Shown here: piece after piece, positions 40,624-49,996 of the stretch
How positions within the stretch are numbered: position 1 is the first letter of the stretch
How the letters are laid out: every line of letters starts with the position of its first letter
From: Mycolicibacterium fallax
GTDB lineage: Bacteria; Actinomycetota; Actinomycetes; Mycobacteriales; Mycobacteriaceae
NCBI RefSeq assembly: GCF_010726955.1
Contig: NZ_AP022603.1
Coordinates: forward strand, 1,984,001-2,048,000
Length of the DNA stretch: 64,000 bases
Direction: 5' to 3'
Notes under the pieces: model-generated
The model's input: only the letters and a program-made list of their open reading frames with translations
The model's database searches: none
Told to the model about the DNA's origin: nothing
Program-made: the position numbers and the translations under genes

Positions 40624-42264
40624 ATGACCAGCGTCTCCGAGCACACCGCCGAACCGGCCGCCGAGCACACCATCGACATCCACACCACGGCGGGCAAGCT
40701 CGCCGAGCTGCGCAAGCGCGCCGAGGAGGCGCTGCATCCGGTCGGCGAGAAGGCGATCGAGCGGGTCCATGAGAAGGGCAAGCTGACCGCCCGCGAGCGG
40801 GTCCTGGCCCTGCTCGACGACGGCTCCTTCGTCGAACTCGACGCCCTGGCCAAGCACCGCAGCAACAACTTCGGCATGGAGTCCAAGCGGCCGCTCGGCG
40901 ACGGCGTCATCACCGGCTACGGCACCATCGACGGCCGCGAGGTCTGCGTGTTCAGCCAGGACGCCACCGTGTTCGGCGGCAGCCTCGGCGAGGTCTACGG
41001 CGAGAAGATCGTCAAGGTGCAGGAGCTGGCGATCAAGACCGGCCGCCCGCTGATCGGCATCAACGACGGCGCCGGCGCGCGCATCCAGGAGGGCGTGGTC
41101 TCCCTCGGCCTGTACAGCAAGATCTTCCGCAACAACATCCTGGCCTCCGGGGTCATCCCGCAGATCTCGCTGATCATGGGCGCGGCGGCCGGCGGCCACG
41201 TGTACTCCCCCGCGCTGACCGACTTCATCGTGATGGTCGACCAGACCTCCCAGATGTTCATCACCGGCCCCGACGTGATCAAGACGGTGACCGGCGAGGA
41301 CGTCACCCAGGAGGAACTCGGCGGCGCCCACACCCACATGGGCAAGTCCGGCACCGTGCACTACGTGGCCTCCGGCGAGCAGGATGCCCTGGACTACGTC
41401 CGTGACCTGCTCGGCTACCTGCCCCCGAACAACTACGCCGAGCCGCCGCGCTACCCGGCGCCGGCGCACCCGGGTGCCATCGAGGACAACCTCACCGCCG
41501 ACGACCTTGAGCTCGACACGCTGATCCCGGATTCCCCGAACCAGCCCTACGACATGCACGAGGTGATCAACCGGATCCTCGACGACGCCGAGTTCCTGGA
41601 GGTCCAGGCCGGCTACGCGGCGAACGTGATCTGCGGCTTCGGCCGGGTCGACGGCCGGGCGGTGGGCGTGGTGGCCAACCAGCCCACCCAGTTCGCCGGC
41701 TGCCTGGACATCAACGCCTCGGAGAAGGCCGCCCGGTTCGTGCGGACCTGCGACGCGTTCAACATCCCGATCATCATGCTGGTCGACGTCCCGGGCTTCC
41801 TGCCGGGCACCGACCAGGAGTACAACGGCATCATCCGCCGCGGCGCCAAGCTGCTCTACGCCTACGGTGAGGCCACCGTCGCCAAGGTCACCGTCATCAC
41901 CCGCAAGGCCTACGGCGGTGCGTACTGCGTGATGGGTTCCAAGGACATGGGCTGCGACGTGAACGTCGCCTGGCCGACCGCGCAGATCGCGGTGATGGGC
42001 GCCTCCGGCGCGGTGGGCTTCGTCTATCGCAACCAGCTCAAGGAGGCCGCCGCCAGCGGCGAGGACGTCGACGCGCTCCGGCTGCAACTGCAGGACGAGT
42101 ACGAGGACACCCTGGTGAACCCCTACGTGGCGGCCGAGCGCGGCTACATCGACGCCGTCATCCCGCCGTCGCACACCCGCGGCTACATCTCCACCGCACT
42201 GCGGCTGCTGGAGCGCAAGATCGTGCAGCTGCCGCCGAAGAAGCACGGCAACATCCCGCTGTAG
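40624..42264 (+). CDS. accD5: Propionyl/acyl-CoA carboxylase beta subunit AccD5
   Basis: A 546-residue carboxyltransferase that moves CO2 from biotin on AccA3 to propionyl-CoA (and acetyl-CoA), giving methylmalonyl-CoA for multi-methyl-branched lipids. Both crotonase-like halves are visible, with oxyanion-hole motifs [14 protein letters not shown] and [20 protein letters not shown]. The C-terminus [13 protein letters not shown] is diagnostic of AccD5. First gene of accD5-accE5-maf-sseA; its ATG appears leaderless. Corresponds to Rv3280. Confidence 0.97.
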   Translation: MTSVSEHTAEPAAEHTIDIHTTAGKLAELRKRAEEALHPVGEKAIERVHEKGKLTARERVLALLDDGSFVELDALAKHRSNNFGMESKRPLGDGVITGYGTIDGREVCVFSQDATVFGGSLGEVYGEKIVKVQELAIKTGRPLIGINDGAGARIQEGVVSLGLYSKIFRNNILASGVIPQISLIMGAAAGGHVYSPALTDFIVMVDQTSQMFITGPDVIKTVTGEDVTQEELGGAHTHMGKSGTVHYVASGEQDALDYVRDLLGYLPPNNYAEPPRYPAPAHPGAIEDNLTADDLELDTLIPDSPNQPYDMHEVINRILDDAEFLEVQAGYAANVICGFGRVDGRAVGVVANQPTQFAGCLDINASEKAARFVRTCDAFNIPIIMLVDVPGFLPGTDQEYNGIIRRGAKLLYAYGEATVAKVTVITRKAYGGAYCVMGSKDMGCDVNVAWPTAQIAVMGASGAVGFVYRNQLKEAAASGEDVDALRLQLQDEYEDTLVNPYVAAERGYIDAVIPPSHTRGYISTALRLLERKIVQLPPKKHGNIPL

Positions 42265-42311
42265 TTGATGGTCGATTCATCAACGAGCCTGCCGAGCAAA
42301 GGATTTCGACC

Positions 42312-42590
42312 ATGAACCACGATGCCGACATCACCGAGGTCAGCGACCACCGGGACATCACCATCGATGACCCCAAGCGCGATGCGCCGGAGATCCGTGT
42401 CGTCAAGGGCAATCCGACCGACGAGGACGTCGCTGCCCTGACCACGGTGCTGTCCGGGTTGACGGCCAACGGCGGCGATCCCGGCCCCCAGGAGTACAAC
42501 CCCTGGGGACACCCGGTGGACAAGCTGCGCTACGCGTTGACCAGCTGGCAGCGGGTGACCCTGCTGGAGCGCACCCACCTGCGGCGATGA
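42312..42590 (+). CDS. accE5: Acyl-CoA carboxylase epsilon subunit AccE5
   Basis: A 92-residue epsilon subunit that binds AccA3-AccD5 and raises its activity. An acidic, disordered N-terminus (1-28) leads to the conserved core [20 protein letters not shown] and a C-terminal helix ([11 protein letters not shown]). It is about half the length of the M. tuberculosis protein (177 residues), lacking the long N-terminal extension. AAAGGA lies upstream of the ATG. It follows accD5 by 47 bp. Confidence 0.9.
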   Translation: MNHDADITEVSDHRDITIDDPKRDAPEIRVVKGNPTDEDVAALTTVLSGLTANGGDPGPQEYNPWGHPVDKLRYALTSWQRVTLLERTHLRR

Positions 42591-42609
42591 CAGTGCGTCG
42601 AGCCCGCCG

Positions 42610-43248
42610 GTGACCCGCCTGGTGCTGGGGTCGGCCTCCACCGGCCGGCTCTCGGTGCTGCGCGGTGCCGGCGTCGAACCGACGGTGATCGTCTCCGACG
42701 TCGACGAGGACGCGGTGCTGGCCGCGCACGCCGGGGCCGATCCGGCGGATGCGGTGGCGGCGCTGGCCCGCGCCAAGGCCGAGGTGGTGGCCGCACGGGT
42801 GCCGCCCGGCCTGGCCTCCGATTGCGTTGTGATCGGCTGCGATTCGATGCTGCTGTTGCGGGATCGTTTGTGCGGCAAACCCGGGACCGTCGAACGCGCC
42901 CGCGCTCAATGGGCGTCGATGGCAGGGCACTCCGGACGACTGCTCAGCGGGCACGCCGCAATTCGGTTGCGCGACGGCGAGATTGCCGGCATCGAGACCG
43001 GAACCGATTCCACCACCGTGTATTTCGGCACTCCGACACCGGACGACCTGGATGCCTACCTGGCTTCCGGCGAACCGCTGGGAGTGGCCGGCGGATTCAC
43101 CCTGGACGGGCTGGGCGGCTGGTTCGTCGACCGGATCGACGGCGACCCGTCGAATGTCGTCGGGTTGAGCCTGCCGCTGCTGCGCCGGTTGCTGGCTCGC
43201 CTGCAGGTTTCGGTGGCCGCGGTGTGGGCGGCCAATCCGCCCCGCTGA
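42610..43248 (+). CDS. maf: Maf-like nucleoside triphosphate pyrophosphatase
   Basis: A 212-residue Maf/HAM1-fold protein that hydrolyses non-canonical or modified nucleotides and is linked to septum formation. N-terminal [19 protein letters not shown], the [12 protein letters not shown] acidic loop and the [19 protein letters not shown] core are as in the family. The GTG at 42610 lies 19 bp after accE5, suggesting the same transcript. Corresponds to Rv3282. Confidence 0.93.
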   Translation: MTRLVLGSASTGRLSVLRGAGVEPTVIVSDVDEDAVLAAHAGADPADAVAALARAKAEVVAARVPPGLASDCVVIGCDSMLLLRDRLCGKPGTVERARAQWASMAGHSGRLLSGHAAIRLRDGEIAGIETGTDSTTVYFGTPTPDDLDAYLASGEPLGVAGGFTLDGLGGWFVDRIDGDPSNVVGLSLPLLRRLLARLQVSVAAVWAANPPR

Positions 43249-43295
43249 CGTCCGCCCGCGGACAGGAATGCACCGTGCCGCCGTGGGCCCCGGAG

Positions 43296-43301
43296 TAGGC
43301 T
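43296..43301 (+). promoter_or_regulatory. -10 box (TAGGCT) of leaderless sseA
   Basis: TAGGCT followed by 7 nt and the sseA GTG. Confidence 0.55.
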
Positions 43302-43308
43302 CGCCAGC

Positions 43309-44208
43309 GTGCCGCTGCCTGCAGATCCCAGCCCCGAACTCGCCGCCTACGCCCACCCGGAACGCCTGGTCACCGCTGACTGGCTGTCCGCGCACCTCGG
43401 CTCACCCGGCCTGGCCATCGTCGAATCCGACGAGGACACCCTGCTCTACGACATCGGCCACATCCCCGGTGCGGTGAAGGTCGACTGGCACACCGATCTC
43501 AATGATCCGGTGGTCCGCGACTACATCGACGGTGCGCGGTTCGCCGCGCTGATGGACAGCAAGGGCATCTCCCGAGACGACACCGTGGTCATCTACGGCG
43601 ACAAGTCCAACTGGTGGGCCGCCTACGCGCTGTGGGTCTTCACCCTGTTCGGCCACCCCGACGTCCGGCTGCTCGACGGCGGCCGGGACCTGTGGCTCTC
43701 CGACGGCCGGGAGACCACCCTGGACGTCCCGTCCCGGACCAGCACCGGCTACCCCGTCGTCACCCGCGGGGACGCCGCGATCCGCGCCTACAAGGACGAC
43801 GTGCTGGCCACCCTCGGCGCCGAGACCCTGATCGACGTGCGCTCCCCGCAGGAATACACCGGCGAACGCACCCACATGCCGGACTACCCGGAGGAGGGCG
43901 CGCTGCGCGGCGGGCACATCCCCACCGCGGTGTCGGTGCCGTGGTCGCGCGCGGCGGCCGACAACGGGCGGTTCCGCCCGCGCGCCGAACTGGAACAGGT
44001 CTACGACTTCGTGCTGGACAACCCCGAGGACAAGGTGATCGCCTACTGCCGGATCGGGGAACGCTCCAGCCACACCTGGTTCGTGCTCACCCACCTGCTC
44101 GGTGTGCCGGGCGTGCGCAACTACGACGGCTCCTGGACCGAGTGGGGCAATCTGGTGCGGGTGCCGGTCGTCGCCGGCGAGGAACCCGGCACCGCACCCG
44201 GAGCCTGA
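43309..44208 (+). CDS. sseA: Thiosulfate sulfurtransferase SseA
   Basis: A 299-residue two-domain rhodanese. The inactive N-terminal domain has YGDKSNWWA in place of the active loop; the C-terminal domain holds the persulfide cysteine C247 in CRIGERS. It transfers sulfane sulfur and, in M. tuberculosis, is linked to thiol-redox balance. The gene looks leaderless, and is followed 8 bp later by a SufE-like gene, a natural sulfur-accepting partner. Corresponds to Rv3283. Confidence 0.95.
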   Translation: MPLPADPSPELAAYAHPERLVTADWLSAHLGSPGLAIVESDEDTLLYDIGHIPGAVKVDWHTDLNDPVVRDYIDGARFAALMDSKGISRDDTVVIYGDKSNWWAAYALWVFTLFGHPDVRLLDGGRDLWLSDGRETTLDVPSRTSTGYPVVTRGDAAIRAYKDDVLATLGAETLIDVRSPQEYTGERTHMPDYPEEGALRGGHIPTAVSVPWSRAAADNGRFRPRAELEQVYDFVLDNPEDKVIAYCRIGERSSHTWFVLTHLLGVPGVRNYDGSWTEWGNLVRVPVVAGEEPGTAPGA

Positions 44209-44216
44209 GCCGCCGC

Positions 44217-44642
44217 ATGACGATGCCCGCCGCACTGGCCGAGGTGGTCGCCGACTTCACCGAGGTGACCGGCCAGGACAAGCTCGCCCTGCTGCTGGAG
44301 TTCGCCGGGGAACTGCCGCCGCTGCCGCCGGAACTGCAGGAGGCGGCGATGGAACCGGTACCCGAATGCCAGTCGCCGCTGTTCCTGCACGTCGACGCGG
44401 CCGACCCGGCGCGGGTGCGGCTGTATTTCAGCGCCCCGCCGGAGGCGCCGACCACCCGCGGCTTCGCGTCCATCCTGGCCACCGGGCTCGACGGCCAGTC
44501 CGCCGCCGAGATCCTGGCGGTTCCGGACGATTTCTACGCCGAATTGGGCCTTGCGGCGCTGATCAGCCCGCTGCGACTGCGCGGCATGTCCGCAATGCTC
44601 ACTCGGATCAAGCGCCGCATCCGGTCCCAAACCCGACCCTGA
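44217..44642 (+). CDS. SufE-like sulfur-acceptor protein (Rv3284 type)
   Basis: A 141-residue SufE/NifU-N-fold protein that accepts sulfur from a desulfurase or rhodanese for Fe-S cluster assembly. The sulfur-carrying cysteine lies in [12 protein letters not shown] (near residue 50), and the C-terminus is basic ([12 protein letters not shown]). The ATG at 44217 lies 8 bp after sseA. The final 13 codons and the stop are the first unit of a 66-bp tandem array that runs downstream, so the gene end has been duplicated repeatedly. Confidence 0.9.
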   Translation: MTMPAALAEVVADFTEVTGQDKLALLLEFAGELPPLPPELQEAAMEPVPECQSPLFLHVDAADPARVRLYFSAPPEAPTTRGFASILATGLDGQSAAEILAVPDDFYAELGLAALISPLRLRGMSAMLTRIKRRIRSQTRP

Positions 44643-44905
44643 CCAGCCCCCGGGTCGCCACCGCCGCCCCGGATCAAGCGCCGCATCCGGTCCCAAACCC
44701 GACCCTGACCAGCCCCCGGGTCGCCACCGCCGACTCGGATCAAGCGCCGCATCCGGTCCGAAACCCGAGCCTGACCAGCCCCATGGTCGCCACCGCCGCC
44801 CCGGATCAAGCGCCGCATCCGGTCCGAAACCCAAGCCTGACCAGCCCCATGGTCGCCACCGCCGCCTCGGATCAAGCGCCGTATCCGGTCCGAAACCCAA
44901 GCCTC
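44604..44905. repeat. 66-bp tandem array copying the 3' end of the SufE-like gene
   Basis: Units start at 44604, 44670, 44736, 44802 and 44868, exactly 66 bp apart; the fifth is partial and ends near 44905. Each carries CGGATCAAGCGCCG, the RTRP-stop region and GGTCGCCACCGCCG. The first unit lies inside the gene up to its TGA at 44640-44642. Later units differ by a few substitutions, and units 3-5 share variants, showing stepwise duplication. Confidence 0.92.
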
Positions 44906-45029
44906 GGGAAACAACCCAACCCGCCAGTAACCCGGACCCGCTCGCCGAGAGCGAACCAGCGTGCTTAAACTCTGACCCGACGCATTATTAAAGACCTTTC
45001 TTAGAGATGCCAGCTGCTAGGAGGCACAG
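44906..45029 (+). promoter_or_regulatory. accA3 promoter and leader
   Basis: After the array, an AT-richer stretch holds a -10-like TAAACT (44966-44971), an AT-rich segment (44982-45003) and a canonical AGGAGG (45018-45023) seven bases before the accA3 GTG. Unlike many neighbours this gene has a leader. Confidence 0.5.
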
Positions 45030-46820
45030 GTGCCCAATTCCGCTAACGCGACCATCACCAAGGTCCTGGTAGCCAACCGTGGAGAGATCGCCGTCCGCGT
45101 GATCCGCGCCGCCAAGGATGCCGGTCTGGCCAGCGTGGCGGTCTACGCCGAGCCCGACGCCAGCGCCCCGCACGTGCGGCTGGCCGACGAGGCGTTCGCC
45201 CTGGGCGGGCAGACCTCGGCCGAGTCGTACCTGGACTTCGCCAAGCTGCTGGACGCGGCCGCCAAGTCCGGCGCCAACGCGATTCACCCCGGCTACGGCT
45301 TCCTCTCGGAGAACGCCGAATTCGCCCAGGCCGTCATCGACGCCGGGCTGATCTGGATCGGGCCCAGCCCGCAGTCGATCCGGGACCTCGGCGACAAGGT
45401 CACCGCCCGGCACATCGCCGCCCGCGCCAAGGCCCCGCTGGTGCCCGGCACCCCGGACCCGGTCAAGGACGCCGACGAGGTCGTCGCGTTCGCCAAGGAG
45501 TACGGCGTGCCGATCGCGATCAAGGCCGCCTTCGGCGGTGGCGGCCGCGGCATGAAGGTCGCCCGCACCATCGAGGAGATCCCCGAGCTGTTCGAGTCGG
45601 CCACCCGCGAGGCCGTGGCCGCGTTCGGCCGGGGCGAGTGCTTCGTCGAGCGCTACCTGGACAAGCCGCGCCACGTCGAGGCCCAGGTCATCGCCGACCA
45701 GCACGGCAACGTCGTCGTCGCCGGCACCCGCGACTGCTCGCTGCAGCGCCGCTTCCAGAAGCTCGTCGAGGAGGCCCCGGCACCGTTCCTGAGCGACGCC
45801 CAGCGCACCGAGATCCACGAGTCCGCCAAGCGGATCTGCAAGGAGGCCGGCTACTACGGCGCGGGCACGGTGGAGTACCTGGTCGGCCAGGACGGCCTGA
45901 TCTCCTTCCTGGAGGTCAACACCCGCCTGCAGGTGGAGCACCCGGTCACCGAGGAGACCTCCGGCATCGACCTGGTGCGCGAGCAGTTCCGCATCGCCAA
46001 CGGCGAGAAGTTGGACATCACCGAGGACCCGGAGCCGCGCGGGCACTCCATCGAGTTCCGGATCAACGGCGAGGACGCCGGCCGCGGCTTCCTGCCGGCC
46101 CCCGGCCCGGTCACCCGTTTCGACCCGCCCACCGGCCCCGGCATCCGGATGGACTCCGGTGTGGAGACCGGTTCGGTGATCGGCGGCCAGTTCGACTCGA
46201 TGCTGGCCAAGCTGATCGTCACCGGCGCGAACCGCACCGAGGCGCTGGAGCGCGCCCGTCGCGCCCTGGACGAGTTCCACGTCGAGGGCCTGGCCACGGT
46301 CATCCCGTTCGACCGCGTGGTGGTTCGTGACCCGGCCTTCGTCGGCGACGAGAACGGGTTCACCGTGCACACCCGCTGGATCGAGACCGAGTGGGACAAC
46401 ACCGTCGAACCGTTCACCGGTGGCGGCGAGAACGACGCGGAAGAGGCCGAGCCGCGGCAGAAGGTCGTCGTCGAGGTCGGCGGCCGTCGCCTCGAGGTCT
46501 CGCTGCCCGCCGACCTGGTCGCCGGCAACGGCGGCGGACACGGCGCCGTGCGGCGCAAGCCCAAGGCCCGCAAGCGCGCCGGCGGCGGTGGCGCCAAGGC
46601 CTCCGGCGACTCGGTGACCGCCCCGATGCAGGGCACCGTCGTCAAGGTCGCCGTCGAGGAGGGCCAGCAGGTCGCCGCCGGTGATCTGGTGGTGGTCCTG
46701 GAGGCCATGAAGATGGAGAACCCGGTCACCGCGCACAAGGACGGCACCATCACCGGCCTGGCGGTGGAGGCCGGCGCGGCCGTCACCCAGGGCACCGTCA
46801 TCGCCGAGATCAAGGACTAG
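45030..46820 (+). CDS. accA3: Acyl-CoA carboxylase alpha subunit AccA3 (biotin carboxylase + carrier)
   Basis: A 596-residue essential alpha subunit shared by the acetyl-, propionyl- and long-chain acyl-CoA carboxylases that make malonyl-CoA, methylmalonyl-CoA and the mycolate extender. Biotin carboxylase domain 1-450 with [12 protein letters not shown] (ATP-grasp) and [10 protein letters not shown]; then a linker and the carrier domain with biotinylated K561 in EAMKMEN. AGGAGG precedes the GTG start. Works with AccD5 and AccE5 encoded upstream. Corresponds to Rv3285. In M. tuberculosis sigF genes follow; here they do not. Confidence 0.97.
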   Translation: MPNSANATITKVLVANRGEIAVRVIRAAKDAGLASVAVYAEPDASAPHVRLADEAFALGGQTSAESYLDFAKLLDAAAKSGANAIHPGYGFLSENAEFAQAVIDAGLIWIGPSPQSIRDLGDKVTARHIAARAKAPLVPGTPDPVKDADEVVAFAKEYGVPIAIKAAFGGGGRGMKVARTIEEIPELFESATREAVAAFGRGECFVERYLDKPRHVEAQVIADQHGNVVVAGTRDCSLQRRFQKLVEEAPAPFLSDAQRTEIHESAKRICKEAGYYGAGTVEYLVGQDGLISFLEVNTRLQVEHPVTEETSGIDLVREQFRIANGEKLDITEDPEPRGHSIEFRINGEDAGRGFLPAPGPVTRFDPPTGPGIRMDSGVETGSVIGGQFDSMLAKLIVTGANRTEALERARRALDEFHVEGLATVIPFDRVVVRDPAFVGDENGFTVHTRWIETEWDNTVEPFTGGGENDAEEAEPRQKVVVEVGGRRLEVSLPADLVAGNGGGHGAVRRKPKARKRAGGGGAKASGDSVTAPMQGTVVKVAVEEGQQVAAGDLVVVLEAMKMENPVTAHKDGTITGLAVEAGAAVTQGTVIAEIKD

Positions 46821-46832
46821 CCTCCCCCGAGG

Positions 46833-47153
46833 ATGCAGCCGATCGAGATCAACGCCGGCGGGTGGTACCTGCGCGCGCTGCGGTCCGACGAGCGGATGGA
46901 CGATCGCCCCGCGCTGGCCGACCTGGGCACCGATGACCCCGGTTACGTCGCGCGGTGCGAGGCCGACTGGGCCGCCGACCGGCGGTACAGCTGGGCGGTC
47001 TGTGAGCCGACGACCGGCGAGATGCTGGCCGAGCTGACCCTGGACCCGGCCACCGGCGCGGTCGACTCCCGGGCCCGCGACGGGCACGCTGAGGCCGCCC
47101 GGGTCGGCGCCGACGCCGTGCGTCGTTTCGCCGCCGCGCACCCCTTAGGGTGA
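46833..47153 (+). CDS. Small GNAT-like conserved protein
   Basis: A 106-residue protein resembling the N-terminal half of GNAT acetyltransferases ([50 protein letters not shown]) but with no visible acetyl-CoA-binding loop, so it may be a truncated or non-enzymatic relative. The ATG at 46833 follows accA3 by 12 bp. I know of no function. The -10 box of the next gene lies within its final codons. Confidence 0.65.
   Translation: MQPIEINAGGWYLRALRSDERMDDRPALADLGTDDPGYVARCEADWAADRRYSWAVCEPTTGEMLAELTLDPATGAVDSRARDGHAEAARVGADAVRRFAAAHPLG
47146..47151 (+). promoter_or_regulatory. -10 box (TAGGGT) of leaderless mdh
   Basis: TAGGGT followed by 7 nt and the mdh ATG; it overlaps the stop of the preceding gene. 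Confidence 0.5.
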
Positions 47154-47158
47154 ACGCC

Positions 47159-48145
<987 letters not shown>

Positions 48146-48220
48146 CGGACCGGCGACGACCAGCGGTTAACCCGGTGCTGGGGTACATTCGCCACAGACC
48201 ACGATGATGGGGGTTTCACC

Positions 48221-48559
48221 ATGAGGCGCACTGCCGCGCTGGCCATCACCGCCCTGTTGCTTGCCGGTCCGTTCGCGACGGCCGGCACCGCCGCCGCCGA
48301 CGACGACGAGGGCGGCTCCGGAGTCGCGATGCCCGACCTGCGCGGCGGCAGCCTGGCCGAGGCCCAGGAGACCATGGCGCACCTGGACGCCGGGTTCCCC
48401 GTCGAGCTCGACTCGATCAACATTGCCGGCTACCCGCAGAAGCAGTACGCCACCAACATGTGGAAGGTGTGCTCGCAGCTGCCCAAGCCGGGCACCGCCG
48501 TCACACCGGAGACCTACGCCGCCGTCGGCGTGGTCCGCAAGGGCGAGAGATGCGGCTGA
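48221..48559 (+). CDS. Small secreted protein with a PASTA-like segment
   Basis: A 112-residue exported protein. A Sec signal peptide (1-26, predicted cleavage after GTAAA) and an acidic stretch are followed by VAMPDLRGGSLAEAQETM, resembling the beginning of a PASTA repeat, and two cysteines (KVCSQLP and ERCG) that could form a disulfide in the periplasm. GGGG lies ahead of the ATG. A TACATT hexamer at 48184-48189 could be its -10. Function unknown; single PASTA-like units often bind cell-wall muropeptides or act as small antigens. Confidence 0.72.
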   Translation: MRRTAALAITALLLAGPFATAGTAAADDDEGGSGVAMPDLRGGSLAEAQETMAHLDAGFPVELDSINIAGYPQKQYATNMWKVCSQLPKPGTAVTPETYAAVGVVRKGERCG

Positions 48560-48575
48560 CCCACGGCGTGGGCGG

Positions 48576-48965
48576 CTAACCCGCGCTCAGGCCCGAGCCG
48601 GCCAGCGCCGGCAAGAACGTGGTCAGGACCAGCACCATCAGCGTCAGCAGGAACCAGCCGACGCCCTGCCACCCCCACCAGGTGCGCCGGACCCGCCACA
48701 CCCGGATGGTCTTGACGAACGCGTAGCAGGCGGTACCGAACAACACCAGCGGCGACAGCACCGCCAGCGAGATGCGTTCGGGCCGGCCGCACGCCGCGGT
48801 GCTGACGTCGGTCATCGGCCCGCAGCCCCGCAGCCAGAACGACGTGATCAGCAACACCAGTCCGGCGGCCGCGGTGGCGATCACCGCGAATCGGAACGAC
48901 GCGCGCACGTCGTCGTCGATACGGCCGAGATTGTCACCGGTGCTGGGTTCTGGTTTGTCGGGCAT
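48576..48965 (-). CDS. Three-helix membrane protein of unknown function
   Basis: A 129-residue protein with a hydrophilic N-terminus and membrane segments at about 26-46, 66-87 and 98-122. Two cysteines in the first extracellular loop (RGCGPMTD, TAACGRPE) could pair. The ATG at 48965 begins MPDKPEPST; the frame is open further but antisense to the next gene. It converges on the small secreted protein gene, with only 16 bp between the stops. I do not recognise a family. Confidence 0.65.
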   Translation of the reverse strand: MPDKPEPSTGDNLGRIDDDVRASFRFAVIATAAAGLVLLITSFWLRGCGPMTDVSTAACGRPERISLAVLSPLVLFGTACYAFVKTIRVWRVRRTWWGWQGVGWFLLTLMVLVLTTFLPALAGSGLSAG

Positions 48966-49010
48966 AGCGCCATTGTCCCTGGCGCGCCCCGGACTGTCAG
49001 TGCCGGCACA

Positions 49011-49016
49011 TACTCT
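49011..49016 (+). promoter_or_regulatory. -10 box (TACTCT) of the leaderless Mrr-type gene
   Basis: TACTCT followed by 7 nt and the GTG at 49024. Confidence 0.5.
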
Positions 49017-49023
49017 CGGCCCC

Positions 49024-49614
49024 GTGCGACTCACCTCAGCGCTGCCGGCCGGGCTGCTCGCCGGCGCAGCGGTCGCGGCCGCCGGGGCCGACCCGCGGTT
49101 CGCCCTGGCGGTGGCCGCGCTCGCCGTGCTGGGGCCGATCGCCACCTCCCGCCCGGTCGCCGGGTTCCTGGCCGGCACTCTGACCGGACTGCGCACGCCG
49201 CGGCCCGGCGAGGACCGCGGCGCCCGGCACTTGGCGATGTCGGGCACCGAGTTCGAGGAGCACATCGCCAACCTGGCCCGCGGCGCCGGCCTGCCGGTGA
49301 TCATGACGCCCTACTCCGGCGATTGGGGGGTGGACCTGATCGTCGGGCACCGGCCCCGCCGCGTTGCCGTGCAGTGCAAGCGGCTGTCCCGCCCGGTCGG
49401 CCCGGACGCGGTGCAGCAGGTGGTGGCCGGCGCCCCGATGCAGGACTGCACGCGCACCATGGTGGTGTCCAACCAGGGCTTCACCCCGGCGGCCCGGCGG
49501 CTGGCCGAAGAGCATGGCTGCACGCTGGTCGGCGGGTCGGAGCTGACCCGGTTCCGCCGGATCCTGCGCGAGGTGACCTTGGACCCCGACGACGGTGACC
49601 GCTGCACCGGCTGA
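49024..49614 (+). CDS. Membrane-anchored Mrr-type restriction endonuclease
   Basis: A 196-residue protein. Two N-terminal hydrophobic segments (about 5-20 and 25-53) precede an Mrr_cat-type PD-(D/E)XK domain: GTEFEEHIANLARGAG, then GDWGVDLIVG with D104, and VQCKRL with Q117/K119, the usual QxK form of Mrr nucleases. Soluble Mrr proteins cut modified DNA; membrane-tethered relatives could act on incoming or phage DNA at the envelope (inference). It appears leaderless and is followed 79 bp later by feoA. No partner methylase is encoded nearby. Confidence 0.8.
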   Translation: MRLTSALPAGLLAGAAVAAAGADPRFALAVAALAVLGPIATSRPVAGFLAGTLTGLRTPRPGEDRGARHLAMSGTEFEEHIANLARGAGLPVIMTPYSGDWGVDLIVGHRPRRVAVQCKRLSRPVGPDAVQQVVAGAPMQDCTRTMVVSNQGFTPAARRLAEEHGCTLVGGSELTRFRRILREVTLDPDDGDRCTG

Positions 49615-49693
49615 GCAAGGTTTGGCATGGCTAAACTCTGAACTGCCGCGGGCATCGTCGCCCCGGCCGAGCATGCCCCCGAGAGGCCCGACG

Positions 49694-49996
49694 ATGTCCG
49701 AGTCCCCACCCGCAGCGTCCCCACCCGCAGCGTCCCCACCCGCAGCGTCCCCACCCGCAGCGCCGTTCTCGCTGACCCAGCTCAAGACCGGGTCCAGCGC
49801 GCTGATCGTCGGGCTGTCCGAAGACGCCCCGGTCGAGGTCACCACGCGGCTGCGCCACCTGGGCTTTCGCGCGGGCAACGTCGTCGAGGCCCGCCGCCGG
49901 GCGCCGCTGCGAGACCCGGTGATGTACCGCCTGCTCGGCTACGACATGTGTCTGCGAGCCAACGAGGCGTGCCACGTCTCGGTGGTCGCGCTGTGA
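49694..49996 (+). CDS. feoA: Ferrous iron transport protein A with a repeat N-terminus
   Basis: A 100-residue FeoA: an SH3-like domain (about 27-100; LSLTQLKTGSSALIVGL-type core, VTTRLRHLGFRAGNVVEARRRAPLRDPVMYRLLG) that supports FeoB. The first 25 residues are an unusual Ser/Pro/Ala tail built from four identical ASPPA units. The ATG at 49694 has GAGAGG upstream; an earlier ATG at 49674 is possible. The stop overlaps the feoB GTG (GTGA). A TAAACT hexamer at 49632-49637 may be its -10. Confidence 0.88.
   Translation: MSESPPAASPPAASPPAASPPAAPFSLTQLKTGSSALIVGLSEDAPVEVTTRLRHLGFRAGNVVEARRRAPLRDPVMYRLLGYDMCLRANEACHVSVVAL
49703..49762 (+). repeat. 15-bp x4 perfect tandem repeat inside feoA
   Basis: Four identical copies of TCCCCACCCGCAGCG (49703, 49718, 49733, 49748). 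The period is a multiple of three, so copy-number changes would keep the frame. Confidence 0.95.

Noticed and set aside
44643..44968. A protein-coding gene on either strand across the 66-bp array
   Set aside because: Open frames arise only because the period is a multiple of three. No start with a ribosome site and no recognisable protein; the repeats copy the upstream gene's end.
49615..49693. IdeR box upstream of feoA
   Set aside because: AGGTTTGGC and TAAACT resemble half-sites, but the spacing is wrong for the 19-bp iron box, so I left it out.
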